Assembly (NCBI GenBank): GCA_902525585.1
Contig: CABZHQ010000015.1
Span: 1-42,534 of the forward strand
Origin: an uncultured Prochlorococcus sp.
GTDB taxonomy: Bacteria; Cyanobacteriota; Cyanobacteriia; PCC-6307; Cyanobiaceae
Length of the DNA: 42,534 nucleotides
Direction: 5' to 3'
Shown here: in pieces, positions 1-10,528 of the stretch
Position numbering within the stretch: position 1 is the first letter of the stretch
Layout of the letters: each line of letters opens with the position of its first letter
The notes under the pieces: generated by a model
What the model saw: the letters and a program-made list of their open reading frames with translations, nothing else
Told to the model about the DNA's origin: nothing
Databases searched by the model: none
Translations under genes and position numbers: made by a program

Positions 1-861
1 AAAAATAAAGTATCTCTTATTAATAATCAAGATTTTGTTTTAGCTAATGGTGATATATTTTCTGATTCCCTTTTATTGGCAATAGTAATGCTTTTTACTA
101 TTTTATTTATTCCTATTTTTGAATCGATATTCGGATTATTAACTAAAGCAAGATTACTCGAATTAGCTGATAAGGAGAAACCTCTAATTAGAAGATTGTC
201 TCTTGAAGCCCCTGGTACTTTTGAACATACTTTACTTATATGTGGTTTAGCAGAGGAAGCAACAAGAATGATTGGTGGTGATATTGATCTAATTAAAACT
301 GGAGCTCTATATCATGATGTTGGTAAATTGCATGCACCTAATTGGTTTATCGAAAATCAGGATGGTTCAAAAAATCCACATGATGAATTGGATGATCCGA
401 TTAAAAGTGCAGAAGTTTTACAGGCTCATGTTGATGAAGGATTGAAATTTGCAAGAAAAAATAGACTACCTAAACTGATAGCTAATTTTATTCCTGAACA
501 TCAAGGTACTTTAAAAATGGGATATTTTTTTCAGAAAGCTAAAGAAAAAAATCTAAACATTAATGAATATTATTTTAGATACAAAGGACCTATTCCTCAG
601 TCAAAGGAAACAGCTATTTTAATGCTTGCAGATGGATGTGAAGCAGCATTAAGGGCTATGAATATTAATGCAACTGATAAAGAAGCTTTGGGAACAATAT
701 CTAATATCATCTTATCTCGTCAAAAAGATGGTCAATTAGATGATAGTAATTTATCTAAAGGAGAAATTTTTCTAATAAAAAGGGCATTCTTGAATGTGTG
801 GAAAAGAATTAGACATAGAAGAATTCAATATCCAACTAGCAAGAATAATACTTTTTCTTAG
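1..861 (+). CDS. HD-domain membrane hydrolase (7TMR-HD/PgpH-like), 3' end only
   Basis: The reading frame is open from the first base, so the gene begins upstream and only its C-terminal part is present. An in-frame TTG at 76 is probably not the true start. A hydrophobic segment near 85-130 is the end of the membrane region. A cytoplasmic HD phosphohydrolase domain follows, with the first metal His in EHTLL (near 226) and the HD pair in HDVGK (313-318). A further conserved H in IPEHQGT fits the HDIG subclass. Proteins of this type are known as membrane-bound cyclic-di-nucleotide phosphodiesterases (PgpH in Firmicutes); the substrate in cyanobacteria is my inference by family only. It ends 8 nt before the convergent gene at 870. 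Confidence 0.85.
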   Translation, partial: KNKVSLINNQDFVLANGDIFSDSLLLAIVMLFTILFIPIFESIFGLLTKARLLELADKEKPLIRRLSLEAPGTFEHTLLICGLAEEATRMIGGDIDLIKTGALYHDVGKLHAPNWFIENQDGSKNPHDELDDPIKSAEVLQAHVDEGLKFARKNRLPKLIANFIPEHQGTLKMGYFFQKAKEKNLNINEYYFRYKGPIPQSKETAILMLADGCEAALRAMNINATDKEALGTISNIILSRQKDGQLDDSNLSKGEIFLIKRAFLNVWKRIRHRRIQYPTSKNNTFS

Positions 862-869
862 TTTCAATT

Positions 870-1262
870 TTATAGCCTAATACTTCTACGATGTTTTGGA
901 TTACACCAATATATAAGAGCTAATGTACTTAACAATGTTGTTAGAAGAGTAAACCCACCAATTCCAAAAATGTCTTTAAGAGTTATGAGTCTCACCACTG
1001 AATAAGGACCCGTCCCAGAAATTACCATTGATAGAGATACTAGAGTTAAAGTTACTCCCCATTTTTTTTCTGCTAAAAGAGCTGCTGAAGAAACTATTCC
1101 AACGATCGCAGCGGGCCAACCAAGACTTATGGCAAGAGTTATATTTGCAACTTTAAGTGGAGGCCCAAAACTAATTATTAATGCAATTATTGGAAGTGCA
1201 ATTATATTACTGATTAACCCAACCCATGAAAGTGACCAATATCCTATTAACCTTTCTCTCAT
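870..1262 (-). CDS. Four-helix membrane protein, unknown function
   Basis: 130 residues, almost entirely hydrophobic, with about four predicted membrane spans (roughly residues 12-34, 40-62, 70-88 and 98-118) and a basic C-terminal tail (NPKHRRSIRL). I do not recognise a named family. Gly and Pro residues inside the helices (FGPP, LGWPAA, GTGPY) suggest a small integral membrane protein rather than a signal-anchored one. It is convergent with the HD hydrolase gene and lies 77 nt downstream of leuA in the same orientation, so it could be read through from leuA. An opposite-strand ORF over its start is a shadow. Confidence 0.65.
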   Translation of the reverse strand: MRERLIGYWSLSWVGLISNIIALPIIALIISFGPPLKVANITLAISLGWPAAIVGIVSSAALLAEKKWGVTLTLVSLSMVISGTGPYSVVRLITLKDIFGIGGFTLLTTLLSTLALIYWCNPKHRRSIRL

Positions 1263-1339
1263 TAAAAACTGCTTAACTATTAAATTAATTTACAATATTA
1301 AGAGGCTCTTTTTAATGAGATTTAATATTCCTAAAAAAA

Positions 1340-2980
1340 TTAATTTGCGTGATTAGATAGAAATGTGTTGTGCGAATTTTCTAAATTATCAAATTGTGGG
1401 TGAATTGAATTTTTTTTCTCAGAAAAGACAAGCCTATTTAAAGCATTAACGTATGCATTCGCTGCAGCAACTACAACATCCGTATCAGCAGAATGACCAG
1501 AATATATTTTATTATCTCTTCTTATTCTTATTGTTACTTCTCCTAAAGCGTCAATTCCTTCTGTTACCGACTTAACAGAAAATTCAATTAATTCATTAGG
1601 AACTTTAGCTAATTTATTTAAAGCTTCGCATACAGCATCAACGGGTCCAGTTCCTATAGATACAGCAGTATCCTCAGTATTATCCTCCGTGTTTAGAAGT
1701 GAAATGGTGGCGGTAGGTTTAGATGCGTTGCCGCAACTTACTTGCACAAGACTTAATTGAAATTTAGCTTCTGGGAGCTGAACTTGTTCACTAACAATTG
1801 CTTCTAAGTCTCTATCAGTAATTTCTCTTTTCCTGTCAGCTAAATCTTTAAAACGAGCAAAAGCATCATTTAAATCTTCCCGGCTCAAGTCATATCCCAT
1901 CTCTTCTAGTCTTGCTCTTACTGCACTTCTTCCACTAAGTTTCCCCAAAGATATTTTGTTATCACTCAAACCAACAGTTTTTGCATCGATAATTTCGTAA
2001 GTTAGTCTATTTTTTAAAACCCCATCCTGATGAATGCCTGACTCATGTGCAAAAGCGTTAGCTCCCACAATTGCTTTATTAGGTTGTACCGTCATTCCAG
2101 TAAGGTTGGAAACAAGTCTAGAGGTTTTTGTTATTTCTTCTGTTCTTATAGCCGTAAGAGGAGTTGGTGAATCTGGATTTCTTTTGAAAAAACTATTAAA
2201 AAAACTTTTCCTAACATGCAGTGCTATTACTAATTCTTCTAGAGAGGCATTACCCGCTCTTTCACCAATACCATTAATAGTGCATTCTAGTTGTCTTGCT
2301 CCATTTTTTACTGCCTCTAGAAAATTGGCAACTGCTAAACCTAAATCATTATGACCATGAACTGAGATTACTGCCTCATCAATATTGGGAACATTTTTAT
2401 TTATATCGGTTATAAGTTTGCCAAATTCACTAGGGGTTGTAAATCCAACAGTGTCGGGGATATTTATTGTTGTCGCTCCTGCAGAAATTGCTAGTTGAAT
2501 CACTTCATATAAAAAATCAGGATCACTCCTTGAAGCATCTTCACAAGAAAACTCAATATCATCTACTAATGACTTTGCATAATTAACCATCTCTGGAACT
2601 ATTTGAAGAACATCTTTTCTGGATTTTTTAAGTTTATGTTTAAGATGAATATCACTTGTCGCAATAAAAGTATGTATTCTCTTTTTAGGAGCTGGACTTA
2701 CTGCTTCGTAACATGCTTTTATATCCCCTTTTGACGCTCTAGCTAAACCACATATAATAGGTCCATTTTCTTTTCCTACAGAATTGGCAATTTTATTAAC
2801 GGCTTTAAAATCTCCTGGACTTGCGAAAGGGAATCCAGCCTCAATAACATCCACCCCTAATCTTGCTAATTGATGAGCGATAGCAAGTTTTTCCTCAAGA
2901 TTTAAACTGGCACCAGGAGATTGCTCTCCATCTCGAAGAGTTGTATCAAATATCAAGACTCTTCCAGGATCTTTTGACAT
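1340..2980 (-). CDS. leuA: 2-isopropylmalate synthase
   Basis: 546 residues. It catalyses the first committed step of leucine synthesis, condensing acetyl-CoA with 2-oxoisovalerate in the cytoplasm. The N-terminal TIM barrel (about 1-290) carries [10 protein letters not shown] (D12, R16, D17) and the metal ligands in HGHND (H208, H210), both diagnostic of the DRE-TIM HMGL/LeuA family. A linker (about 300-390) precedes the C-terminal LeuA dimer/allosteric domain (about 390-515), the usual site of leucine feedback inhibition, so this is LeuA rather than homocitrate synthase. Full length for the bacterial family. The ATG at 2980 leaves the expected short N-terminus. It is transcribed divergently from the GH57 gene across a 223-nt AT-rich spacer in which I see no gene. 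Confidence 0.96.
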   Translation of the reverse strand: MSKDPGRVLIFDTTLRDGEQSPGASLNLEEKLAIAHQLARLGVDVIEAGFPFASPGDFKAVNKIANSVGKENGPIICGLARASKGDIKACYEAVSPAPKKRIHTFIATSDIHLKHKLKKSRKDVLQIVPEMVNYAKSLVDDIEFSCEDASRSDPDFLYEVIQLAISAGATTINIPDTVGFTTPSEFGKLITDINKNVPNIDEAVISVHGHNDLGLAVANFLEAVKNGARQLECTINGIGERAGNASLEELVIALHVRKSFFNSFFKRNPDSPTPLTAIRTEEITKTSRLVSNLTGMTVQPNKAIVGANAFAHESGIHQDGVLKNRLTYEIIDAKTVGLSDNKISLGKLSGRSAVRARLEEMGYDLSREDLNDAFARFKDLADRKREITDRDLEAIVSEQVQLPEAKFQLSLVQVSCGNASKPTATISLLNTEDNTEDTAVSIGTGPVDAVCEALNKLAKVPNELIEFSVKSVTEGIDALGEVTIRIRRDNKIYSGHSADTDVVVAAANAYVNALNRLVFSEKKNSIHPQFDNLENSHNTFLSNHAN

Positions 2981-3203
2981 TAGATGGTATAACCTAAACT
3001 TATATTAAGCTAATTAAAAAAATTTGACTAGATTTTGTCCATTAAATATTTGCTGAATATCTATAACTTAATAATATTGGTTAAAATTATAAAAAAAAAA
3101 TGAAATAATTAAATTATTAAAGTATTCTTTTAGGATTAAAGCTTCCTTTCTTAAAAGATTAATTTTGATTTTTTATAGAACTACAGGATAAATTATAAAA
3201 AAT

Positions 3204-4790
3204 ATGAATGAGCAATATCCCCCCCCAAATGTTTTAGGTCAGTTAGCGATAGTTTTACATGCTCATCTACCTTATGTCAGAAAAAATGAAAAAAATTCCT
3301 TAGAAGAGGATTGGTTATTTCAAGCGATTTTGGAATGTTACATACCACTACTTCAATCAATAGAATCTTCCAAAAATGAAAATTCTGAAAATACAAAACT
3401 TACTATTAGTTTGTCTCCAACATTATTATCACTCCTAGATAATAAACAAATTCAAGAAACTTTTCCAAGCTGGATTAAAACAAGGAATGATTTCTTAAAC
3501 GAACTGCCACAAGAAGAAAAAAATGCCTCTGCATTTTTAGTGAAAAATCTTAATGATAAATACTTGTATTGGCAAAAATGCTCTGGAAATTTAATTGAGA
3601 AGTTTAGATTTTTAAATAACTCTGGAAATTTGGATATTCTTACTTGTGCTGCTACACACGGATACTTGCCGATTCTAAGGGAGAATCCTGAGACTGTTAA
3701 AGGACAAATAAATACAGCCATTAGAAACCATGAAAATATTTTTGGAACTAAGCCTTTAGGTATTTGGTTACCTGAATGTGCATATTATGAGAATTTAGAC
3801 TCAATACTTTTTGAATCAGGAATTAGATATGCAATTTTAGATGGTCATGGGATTCTAAATTCCACACCAAGGCCTAGGTATGGTGTGTACGCTCCAATCT
3901 GCTCGAAAAAAGGAGTTGCCTTCTTTGGAAGAGACAGTGAGTCAACTTTGCCTGTTTGGTCTGCCAAGGATGGGTTTCCTGGAGACAAGGTTTATAGGGA
4001 ATTTCACAAAGATTTGGGATGGGAATTACCTATCTCTAAACTACAAAATAAAGGTATCTCAACTAAAAGACCTTTGGGTTTAAAGTTTCACAAAATTACA
4101 GATAATAACGTGCCATTAGGGGAAAAGGCGTTTTACTTAGAAAATGAAGCCAAAAAGAAGGCTACAGAACATGCTTTTGCCTATCTTCTCGCGAGATCCA
4201 AACAATTAGAAAAATTAACTTTATCCTCGTCCTTTAAGCCCTTGTTGGTGGCTCCATTTGATGCGGAGTTATTCGGTCATTGGTGGTATGAGGGGCCTTT
4301 TTTTATTGAAAATATTTTAAAGAACTCTAGTAAATTTTCAATTAAGCTTACAAATTTAAAAGAATTCTTACTTCAAAAGCCAAAACTTCAGATTTGCAAT
4401 CCATCTCCATCAAGCTGGGGACAAGGAGGTTACCATAATTACTGGATTAATGATGCAAATGCATGGATTGTTCCAGAGATCACAAAAGCAGGTTCAACTT
4501 TTGTTGATTTATGCTCTAAAAATTTTAGTAATGATCTATCACTAAGACTTCTCAAACAAGCTGCAAGAGAATTACTTCTCTCTGAGTCCTCTGATTGGAG
4601 TTTTATCCTGAGAGCTGGGACGACAACTGAGCTTGCAAAAGAGAGGATAGAAAGACACTTACTAAGGTTTTGGAAAATAGTTGAAATGATTAAAAATCAT
4701 TCTAATATTAATTTAAAATTCCTAGAAGATATTGAGGAAGAAGATAAAGTTTTCCCAGATATTAATATTAATGATTGGCGAAAATACTAA
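3204..4790 (+). CDS. Glycoside hydrolase family 57, probable 1,4-alpha-glucan branching enzyme type
   Basis: 528 residues. The N-terminal HAHLPYV (H19-V25) is the GH57 first conserved motif. GIWLPECAYY holds the predicted nucleophile E191, and VAPFDAELFGHWW holds the predicted acid/base D353. The motif set and length match the GH57 branching-enzyme-like group (DUF1957 type) better than the amylopullulanase group. The likely role is glycogen or alpha-glucan branching/rearrangement in the cytoplasm; the exact reaction is inference. No signal peptide. Its stop codon overlaps the stop of the convergent lycopene cyclase gene by 4 nt (CTAA at 4787-4790). Confidence 0.88.
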   Translation: MNEQYPPPNVLGQLAIVLHAHLPYVRKNEKNSLEEDWLFQAILECYIPLLQSIESSKNENSENTKLTISLSPTLLSLLDNKQIQETFPSWIKTRNDFLNELPQEEKNASAFLVKNLNDKYLYWQKCSGNLIEKFRFLNNSGNLDILTCAATHGYLPILRENPETVKGQINTAIRNHENIFGTKPLGIWLPECAYYENLDSILFESGIRYAILDGHGILNSTPRPRYGVYAPICSKKGVAFFGRDSESTLPVWSAKDGFPGDKVYREFHKDLGWELPISKLQNKGISTKRPLGLKFHKITDNNVPLGEKAFYLENEAKKKATEHAFAYLLARSKQLEKLTLSSSFKPLLVAPFDAELFGHWWYEGPFFIENILKNSSKFSIKLTNLKEFLLQKPKLQICNPSPSSWGQGGYHNYWINDANAWIVPEITKAGSTFVDLCSKNFSNDLSLRLLKQAARELLLSESSDWSFILRAGTTTELAKERIERHLLRFWKIVEMIKNHSNINLKFLEDIEEEDKVFPDININDWRKY

Positions 4791-5998
4791 TTTAACTTCA
4801 GCATTCCTAGTTTTACTTTTAGAGGTGAATTTATAAACATCTTGGTCATCACATAAATTAATTTTGGAAGTGGATGTGTATTAGTAAGAAAACCTACCCA
4901 TTCATTGGTAGATAATCTGAAGAAATTTGAGAAAAAGCTTCTTAATTTACTTTCGTCAAAACTCATCAATCTTCTTAAACCATATTGGTAAAGTTTATGT
5001 CTTTGTGTTAACTCGTAAGGCCATAGGATCTCCCAACCTTTTGATGCCAGTTCAAGAGAACTTAGATGAGGTTCTTTTAAAAAGATTGCTAATTTTTCTG
5101 CAAGAAGTGGAGCTCTTCTTAATAATGATCCGATCATGTAACCTGATGCAGGATGCACCATGCTTGCAGACCCTCCAAAACCAAGTACAAATTGTTTCTT
5201 AAATGGGAGGGGTAAATTCATTGGAAAAAGGCAATTCTCTTCATGAAAAACTTCACTTACCTCAATACCCTTACTATGAAGTCTTTTAAAAAGTCTTTTT
5301 TTAAGATTTTCTTGGGATAGTGCAGGATAACTAGCTAATGATGTTTCCTCAACAAAAAAAGTTTCATTTCCAAGATCCATTGCATAGAGAAAGGAAGGAG
5401 ATGATAACTTTTCTTCATTGTTTAAATGATTTGGACGAAAATCCATTAAAACAAACTGTTCTTTTTTGACGGGTGGGGATGAAAATTTACCGACAATTCC
5501 ATAAGCAGCTTGTTGAGCGATTTCATCTTGAATCGGTCTTTTTACAAAATTACTTTTATGACCACTTGCGTCAATGACTAACCTGGCCTTTATCTTTAGA
5601 CCTGAAGAACAAATAACCTCAGATAGTTTATTTTTCTCTTTAATATCTGTTGCTGTTTCATTCAACCATTCAATCCCTTTACACTTTTTTAAAAGTTCAT
5701 TTTGAAAAGCTTCTTGGTTTATTAAACCATAATCATAATTATGGTTTATTGGATTATCTCCCTTTTTATTTTCCCCGTCTCCAAAAAAACTAACTGTTTT
5801 ACACCACCGATGAGATAACAAAGACTCTAATCCTAATTCCTCTAATTCAGAAGCCCAAATACCATATGTATTCTCCCATTTTTCATTTGGAGATTTAGTT
5901 GATATTCCCTTAATAATAAGATTTTGCTTGGCTAATTCTGAAGCTAAGCATAGTGCTGCAGGCCCGGAACCTAAAATTAATATATCAAGTATTTCCAT
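4787..5998 (-). CDS. crtL: Lycopene cyclase, plant/cyanobacterial CrtL type (probably beta)
   Basis: 403 residues. It cyclises the ends of lycopene in carotenoid synthesis, at the membrane. An N-terminal dinucleotide-binding motif (ILGSGPAALCLASELA, about residues 7-22) is followed by TYGIWASELEELG, the equivalent of the YGVW-DE motif of CrtL cyclases. FFVEETSLASYP corresponds to the FLEET active-site motif; its TSL continuation resembles beta-cyclases (epsilon forms often read TCL). Prochlorococcus makes both alpha- and beta-carotene and has two CrtL paralogues, so the beta assignment here is probable, not proven. It lies 23 nt downstream of gyrA on the same strand and shares its stop tetranucleotide with the GH57 gene. 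Confidence 0.88.
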   Translation of the reverse strand: MEILDILILGSGPAALCLASELAKQNLIIKGISTKSPNEKWENTYGIWASELEELGLESLLSHRWCKTVSFFGDGENKKGDNPINHNYDYGLINQEAFQNELLKKCKGIEWLNETATDIKEKNKLSEVICSSGLKIKARLVIDASGHKSNFVKRPIQDEIAQQAAYGIVGKFSSPPVKKEQFVLMDFRPNHLNNEEKLSSPSFLYAMDLGNETFFVEETSLASYPALSQENLKKRLFKRLHSKGIEVSEVFHEENCLFPMNLPLPFKKQFVLGFGGSASMVHPASGYMIGSLLRRAPLLAEKLAIFLKEPHLSSLELASKGWEILWPYELTQRHKLYQYGLRRLMSFDESKLRSFFSNFFRLSTNEWVGFLTNTHPLPKLIYVMTKMFINSPLKVKLGMLKLN

Positions 5999-6021
5999 AT
6001 TATCTAATAAAGCATTTTCTT

Positions 6022-8619
6022 TTAATTTTCTTTATCTGAGTTAAATTGACCTGCTTCTTCTTTTTGTTCATGAGGAACCAATACAACTTCTGATAAATGA
6101 TCACCCTCATCTAACCTTTGTAATTTTACTCCAGTAGCGGCTCTAGATTGCTGTGATATTTTATCAGCGTTTGTTCTAACTATCACGCCTTTTTCGGTCA
6201 CAAAAAGTAATTCTTCCCCTGCTCCAAGAACCTTCAAACAAACTAATACATCATCTTTAATTCTGAATTTTATTGCTCTCAATCCCATACCCGCTCTTTT
6301 TTGTAATCTAAACTGAGTTACTGGTACTCTTTTACCTAGTCCAAATGCACTGGCTATTAGTACCCAAGGACCTTCTGAAGAGTTAACTTCAAGATTTTCA
6401 TCAGACTCATTCGTGAGATCTTCACTTTTAGCTAATTGATCAACTAAATCAGATGTTAAAACATCCATAGATACTAGATTATCTCCTTTCCTAAGGTTCA
6501 TAGATTTAACCCCCCTTGCCGTCCTGCCAAGTGGTCTTAATTCGTTGATGTCTAATCTGAAATGAATCGCCATTCCTGTTCTTGATCCAATCAAAACACT
6601 GTCGCCTTCTTTTGATAATCTAACCCAAGTTAAAGCGTCTCCATCCTCAAGATTTATTGCTATTAATCCATTAGATCGAATTTTTGAGAAAGCAGAAAGT
6701 GAAGTTCTCTTTATAAAGCCAGCCTTGGTTAGCATTAATAGATAACAATCATTATCAAAAGAATCTACTGCAACTATCGAGGTGATCTTTTCTTCTCTTG
6801 GTATTGGAAGAAGTTGAACTGATGGAGTGCCTTTAGCTGTTCTGCTACTCATAGGAACTCTATATGCTGGCAGAGCGTAAGATACCCCTCTATCACTGAA
6901 AAGCAAAAGAGTATCATGATCATTACAGCTTATAAATAGTTTTACTTCATCATCTTCTTGTGTCTTTGTTCCAGCTTTACCTCTAGACCCGCGACTTGTA
7001 GATTCGAATTCGCTAACAGGCATTCTTTTTAAATAACCTGCTTCAGTCAATAAAACTACAGATCTGTCATTAGCGATAAGATCGATATCATCTAGACCAC
7101 CGCCTAGATCAAGTATTTCTGTTTTTCTTGGGGAGGAAAATCTTTCATCGATTTTATTAAGTTCTTCTAGAATAATTTCAAAGATTCTTTCTTTACTATT
7201 CAATATTTGCTTATAGATGTTAATTTTTCTGGTTAGCTCATCATGTTCCCCTTTGATTTTATCTGCTTCTAGCGCTGTTAATCTTCTTAATTGCATTTGT
7301 AAAATAGCTTCTGCCTGAGTGGCAGATAAATCATGATCAGTTTGTAATTTTTCTTTGGCTGAAACTGTATCTTTTGCTGATCTTATTAGATTAATAATCT
7401 CATCCATAGCACCCAATGCCAATAAAAGACCTTTTACAATATGATCCCTCTCTTCAGCCTTTTTTAATAAAAATCCTGTTCTTCTTCTTATTGTCTCCAC
7501 TCTGAAGTCAAGAAATACATCTAACATTTTCCTTAGTGAAAGTGTTGTGGGCTCTCCTTTTACTAAAGCGAGAATATTTGCACTAAAGTTATTTTGTAGA
7601 GGTGTTAACTTAAATAAATTATTTAAAACTACTTGTGGGTAAGCATCCCTTTTCAGTTCAATAACAATCCTCATTCCGTCTCGATCACTTTCATCTCTAA
7701 TATCAGAAATACCTTCTAATTTTTTTTCATTAACCAAGTCAGCAATTCTTTCTATCAATGCCGCTTTATTAGTTTGAAATGGGAGCTCTGTAATTATTAC
7801 TGCATCTTTTTCTGCTCTGCCAGTGGATTTAATTTGCTCAATATTTGCTACACCTCTCATAGTGATTGAACCCCTTCCTGTTTTAAAAGTTTCTTTAATA
7901 CCTTCTCTTCCTAATATTTGACCACCTGTGGGAAAATCAGGACCCTTAATTATTTCAAAAAGTTCTCTATCTTCAATTAAAGGGTTTTTGATTATTGATT
8001 TAAGACCATTAATTAATTCCCCTAAGTTATGAGGTGGAATATTAGTTGCCATTCCTACAGCTATTCCAGATGATCCATTAAGAAGTAGTTGCGGAATCCT
8101 AGCAGGCAAAACTGTTGGCTCTTGCTGAGAGCCATCAAAATTATCGGCGAAATCCACAGTTTCAGATTCAATATCCTCTAATAAACTTTCATCTGTAAGA
8201 GACTGTAAACGAGATTCTGTATATCTCATTGCTGCTGGAGGGTCGTTATCAACAGAACCAAAGTTTCCATGGCCATCTATGAGTGGCATCCTCATAGAGA
8301 AATCTTGAGCCATTCTAACCAAAGCATCATAAACAGCAGTATCGCCATGAGGGTGATATTTACCAAGTACTTCTCCAACAACTCTTGCGCATTTTCTGTA
8401 TGGTCTGCCGCTAGTTAAACCAAGTTCATACATTGCATAAAGAATTCTTCTATGAACAGGTTTTAATCCATCTCTTGCATCTGGAAGTGCACGACCAACA
8501 ATTACGCTCATTGCATACTCAAGGTATGAGCGAGACATCTCATTTCTTAGGTCAGTCTGAATAATTCGGTCGTTATCTTCGTTTAATCCTGAGTTATCAG
8601 AATCTAAAGTATCAGACAT
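6022..8619 (-). CDS. gyrA: DNA gyrase subunit A (type IIA topoisomerase A subunit)
   Basis: 865 residues. It is the DNA-cleaving subunit of gyrase, working with GyrB to introduce negative supercoils. The winged-helix/tower region carries [13 protein letters not shown] (quinolone-determining region, Thr94 at the E. coli Ser83 position) and AAMRYTE with catalytic Y133. A coiled-coil region (about 390-500) is followed by six beta-pinwheel repeats (about 520-840) and an acidic tail. The GyrA-box position reads SRGSRGKAG instead of QRRGGKG, a degenerate form that I believe recurs in cyanobacterial GyrA. The length and full C-terminal pinwheel favour GyrA over ParC. It is divergent from guaB3 over a 180-nt spacer with no recognisable gene. 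Confidence 0.95.
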   Translation of the reverse strand: MSDTLDSDNSGLNEDNDRIIQTDLRNEMSRSYLEYAMSVIVGRALPDARDGLKPVHRRILYAMYELGLTSGRPYRKCARVVGEVLGKYHPHGDTAVYDALVRMAQDFSMRMPLIDGHGNFGSVDNDPPAAMRYTESRLQSLTDESLLEDIESETVDFADNFDGSQQEPTVLPARIPQLLLNGSSGIAVGMATNIPPHNLGELINGLKSIIKNPLIEDRELFEIIKGPDFPTGGQILGREGIKETFKTGRGSITMRGVANIEQIKSTGRAEKDAVIITELPFQTNKAALIERIADLVNEKKLEGISDIRDESDRDGMRIVIELKRDAYPQVVLNNLFKLTPLQNNFSANILALVKGEPTTLSLRKMLDVFLDFRVETIRRRTGFLLKKAEERDHIVKGLLLALGAMDEIINLIRSAKDTVSAKEKLQTDHDLSATQAEAILQMQLRRLTALEADKIKGEHDELTRKINIYKQILNSKERIFEIILEELNKIDERFSSPRKTEILDLGGGLDDIDLIANDRSVVLLTEAGYLKRMPVSEFESTSRGSRGKAGTKTQEDDEVKLFISCNDHDTLLLFSDRGVSYALPAYRVPMSSRTAKGTPSVQLLPIPREEKITSIVAVDSFDNDCYLLMLTKAGFIKRTSLSAFSKIRSNGLIAINLEDGDALTWVRLSKEGDSVLIGSRTGMAIHFRLDINELRPLGRTARGVKSMNLRKGDNLVSMDVLTSDLVDQLAKSEDLTNESDENLEVNSSEGPWVLIASAFGLGKRVPVTQFRLQKRAGMGLRAIKFRIKDDVLVCLKVLGAGEELLFVTEKGVIVRTNADKISQQSRAATGVKLQRLDEGDHLSEVVLVPHEQKEEAGQFNSDKEN

Positions 8620-8799
8620 ATAAAAATCCTTTTTTTAATAATAATCGTTGATCGTCATAATGAATAAAAAAAAATATTTATTTAATTCCCAAATACTCAC
8701 ATTTACACACAAATCAAAATAAAACCTGTTGTTTTTGAATAAACCTTGGCTTATTACCCCTTTAGTTGTTAATTTAATCAAAATATAGAGAAAAATTCC

Positions 8800-9963
8800 G
8801 TGAATATTGAACTTGGATTAAATAAAAAAGTCAGAAGGGCTTATGGTATTGATGAAATAGCTTTAGTCCCTGGCAAAAGAACACTTGATTACGATTTAAC
8901 TGATCCTTCTTGGTTAATAGGTGATATCAAAAGAGAAGTTCCTATTGTGGCTAGTGCCATGGACAGTGTTGTCGATGTCAACACGGCTGTAGAACTCACA
9001 AAATTAGGTTCTCTAGGGGTTATTAATATGGAGGGCATACAAACAAGATATGAAAACCCTGATGAAATATTGAATCAAATAGCATCAGTAGGGAAGACTG
9101 AGTTTGTTCCCTTAATGCAGAAGATATACAGTGAGCCCATCAAGGAGGAATTGATTTTACAAAGAATAAATGAAGTCAAAGAAGGAGGAGGCATCGCTGC
9201 TTTTAGTGGAACTCCTCAAGCTGCTATTAAGTTTAAAGAAACACTTAATAATTCCAAAATAGATTTGTTTTTTCTTCAAGGAACAGTTGTTTCAACTGAA
9301 CATCTTGGTATGGAAGGTAAGGAAACCTTAAATATTAAAGATCTCTGCCAATCTTTGAATGTCCCAGTTGTAGCGGGAAATTGTGTTACTTATGAAGTTG
9401 CAAAACTTCTCATGGAGGCTGGAGTTGCAGGATTAATGGTTGGGATAGGACCAGGAGCGGCATGTACATCAAGAGGAGTATTGGGAATTGGAATCCCTCA
9501 AGCAACTGCAATTGCTGATTGTAGTGCTGCAAGAAATGATTACTTCAAAGAAAGTGGTCGTTATATCCCCATTATTGGTGATGGAGGAATTGTGACGGGC
9601 GGAGATATTTGTAAATGTTTAGCATGTGGATCAGATGCTGTAATGATTGGATCCCCAATAGCTAAATCCTCAAACGCTCCAGGTAAAGGATTTCACTGGG
9701 GTATGGCTACTCCAAGTCCAGTATTGCCAAGGGGCACAAGAATTGAAGTTGGTTCTACAGGATCCTTAGAAAGGATAATTAAAGGACCTGCCTTACTTGA
9801 TGATGGGACACATAACTTGTTAGGTGCCATTAGAACCTCAATGAGTACTCTTGGAGCAAAAAATATTAAAGAAATGCAAGAAGTTGAAATAGTTATCGCA
9901 CCATCACTTCTTACAGAGGGTAAGGTTTATCAAAAAGCTCAGCAGCTTGGGATGGGTAAATAG
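8800..9963 (+). CDS. guaB3: GuaB3-family IMP dehydrogenase/GMP reductase-like enzyme
   Basis: 387 residues starting at GTG. The IMPDH/GMPR TIM barrel is present without the CBS pair, hence about 100 residues shorter than true IMP dehydrogenase. The phosphate-binding and catalytic loop GIGPGAACTSRGVLGIGIP contains catalytic C222, and DGGIVTGGDICKCLACGSDAVMIGS forms the second phosphate site. The Ala-Ala-Cys-Thr-Ser version of the loop is typical of the GuaB3 group of actinobacteria and cyanobacteria. Work on cyanobacterial GuaB3 suggests it acts as a GMP reductase rather than in GMP synthesis; that is family knowledge. It lies just upstream of Yfr1 and trxA, the classic Prochlorococcus order. 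Confidence 0.92.
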   Translation: MNIELGLNKKVRRAYGIDEIALVPGKRTLDYDLTDPSWLIGDIKREVPIVASAMDSVVDVNTAVELTKLGSLGVINMEGIQTRYENPDEILNQIASVGKTEFVPLMQKIYSEPIKEELILQRINEVKEGGGIAAFSGTPQAAIKFKETLNNSKIDLFFLQGTVVSTEHLGMEGKETLNIKDLCQSLNVPVVAGNCVTYEVAKLLMEAGVAGLMVGIGPGAACTSRGVLGIGIPQATAIADCSAARNDYFKESGRYIPIIGDGGIVTGGDICKCLACGSDAVMIGSPIAKSSNAPGKGFHWGMATPSPVLPRGTRIEVGSTGSLERIIKGPALLDDGTHNLLGAIRTSMSTLGAKNIKEMQEVEIVIAPSLLTEGKVYQKAQQLGMGK

Positions 9964-10033
9964 TTCATTTAGAGCAAAATTATTAAACCTTAGTGAATTA
10001 AGTATTAAATTGAAAAATTTTCTAATTAGGAGT

Positions 10034-10039
10034 TATTAT
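10034..10039 (+). promoter_or_regulatory. Predicted -10 element of Yfr1
   Basis: TATTAT sits about 7 nt upstream of the first base of the Yfr1 5' hairpin, the right distance for a sigma-70 type -10 box. No convincing -35 is seen, which is common in AT-rich cyanobacterial promoters. Confidence 0.5.
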
Positions 10040-10044
10040 TAATT

Positions 10045-10103
10045 GATGGGGGAAACCCCATACTCCTCACACACTAAATCGCCCGATTAATCGGGCTTTT
10101 TTT
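10045..10103 (+). ncRNA. yfr1: Yfr1 small regulatory RNA
   Basis: A textbook Yfr1 lies between guaB3 and trxA, the position where this RNA was first described in Prochlorococcus. The 5' hairpin ATGGGG-GAAA-CCCCAT spans 10046-10061. The nearly invariant unpaired motif ACTCCTCACAC spans 10062-10072. A 3' hairpin (GCCCGATT/AATCGGGC, 10081-10096) with a seven-T run is the Rho-independent terminator. The predicted length of roughly 58 nt agrees with the known size. Yfr1 is a trans-acting RNA that pairs with target mRNAs (porin-type messages in MED4) through the ACTCCTCACAC segment. Confidence 0.95.
10081..10103 (+). terminator. Rho-independent terminator of Yfr1
   Basis: A self-complementary 16-nt stretch (GCCCGATTAATCGGGC) is followed directly by seven Ts. 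It closes Yfr1, so trxA needs its own promoter in the 90-nt gap that follows. Confidence 0.92.
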
Positions 10104-10193
10104 AAATATTTTGTTACTTATATTATTTTATCTGTAATGAAATCATCACTTAAAAGAATTGCCTGCTAAATTTTCAAAAGGAATACTTAAATT

Positions 10194-10517
10194 ATGTCAT
10201 CAGCTCCAGCCGTAACTGATTCTTCATTTGACAAAGATGTACTGCAAAGTGATCTACCAGTATTGGTTGATTTTTGGGCACCATGGTGCGGACCATGTAG
10301 GATGGTCGCTCCAGTTGTAGAAGAAATCTCAAAAGACTTTGAAGGGAAAATTAAAGTTTTTAAATTAAATACAGATGAGAATCCAAATGTAGCCAGTCAA
10401 TACGGAATTAGAAGTATTCCTACATTAATGATCTTTAAAGGAGGTCAAAAGGTTGATACCGTTGTTGGCGCTGTGCCAAAAGCAACTCTTTCGAGCACTT
10501 TAACTAAGCATTTATAA
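10194..10517 (+). CDS. trxA: Thioredoxin (m-type)
   Basis: 107 residues, standard for TrxA. The active site WCGPC is at residues 31-35, with the conserved Asp (D26, in LVDFWAPWC) before it and the cis-Pro loop SIPTLM (about residue 75). It is the general protein disulfide reductase of the cytoplasm, reduced by thioredoxin reductases and supplying peroxiredoxins, Calvin-cycle enzymes and reductases. No signal peptide. The ATG at 10194 lies 11 nt upstream of the hisH start after its own stop, so trxA, hisH and rsmD can form one transcript. Confidence 0.96.
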   Translation: MSSAPAVTDSSFDKDVLQSDLPVLVDFWAPWCGPCRMVAPVVEEISKDFEGKIKVFKLNTDENPNVASQYGIRSIPTLMIFKGGQKVDTVVGAVPKATLSSTLTKHL

Positions 10518-10528
10518 ATTTAAAAGCT

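Noticed and set aside
1129..1356. Plus-strand ORF antisense to the 870-1262 membrane protein
   Set aside because: Overlaps that gene and the leuA 3' end; no features of its own.
2034..2354. Plus-strand ORF inside leuA
   Set aside because: Antisense to conserved LeuA residues, no recognisable protein.
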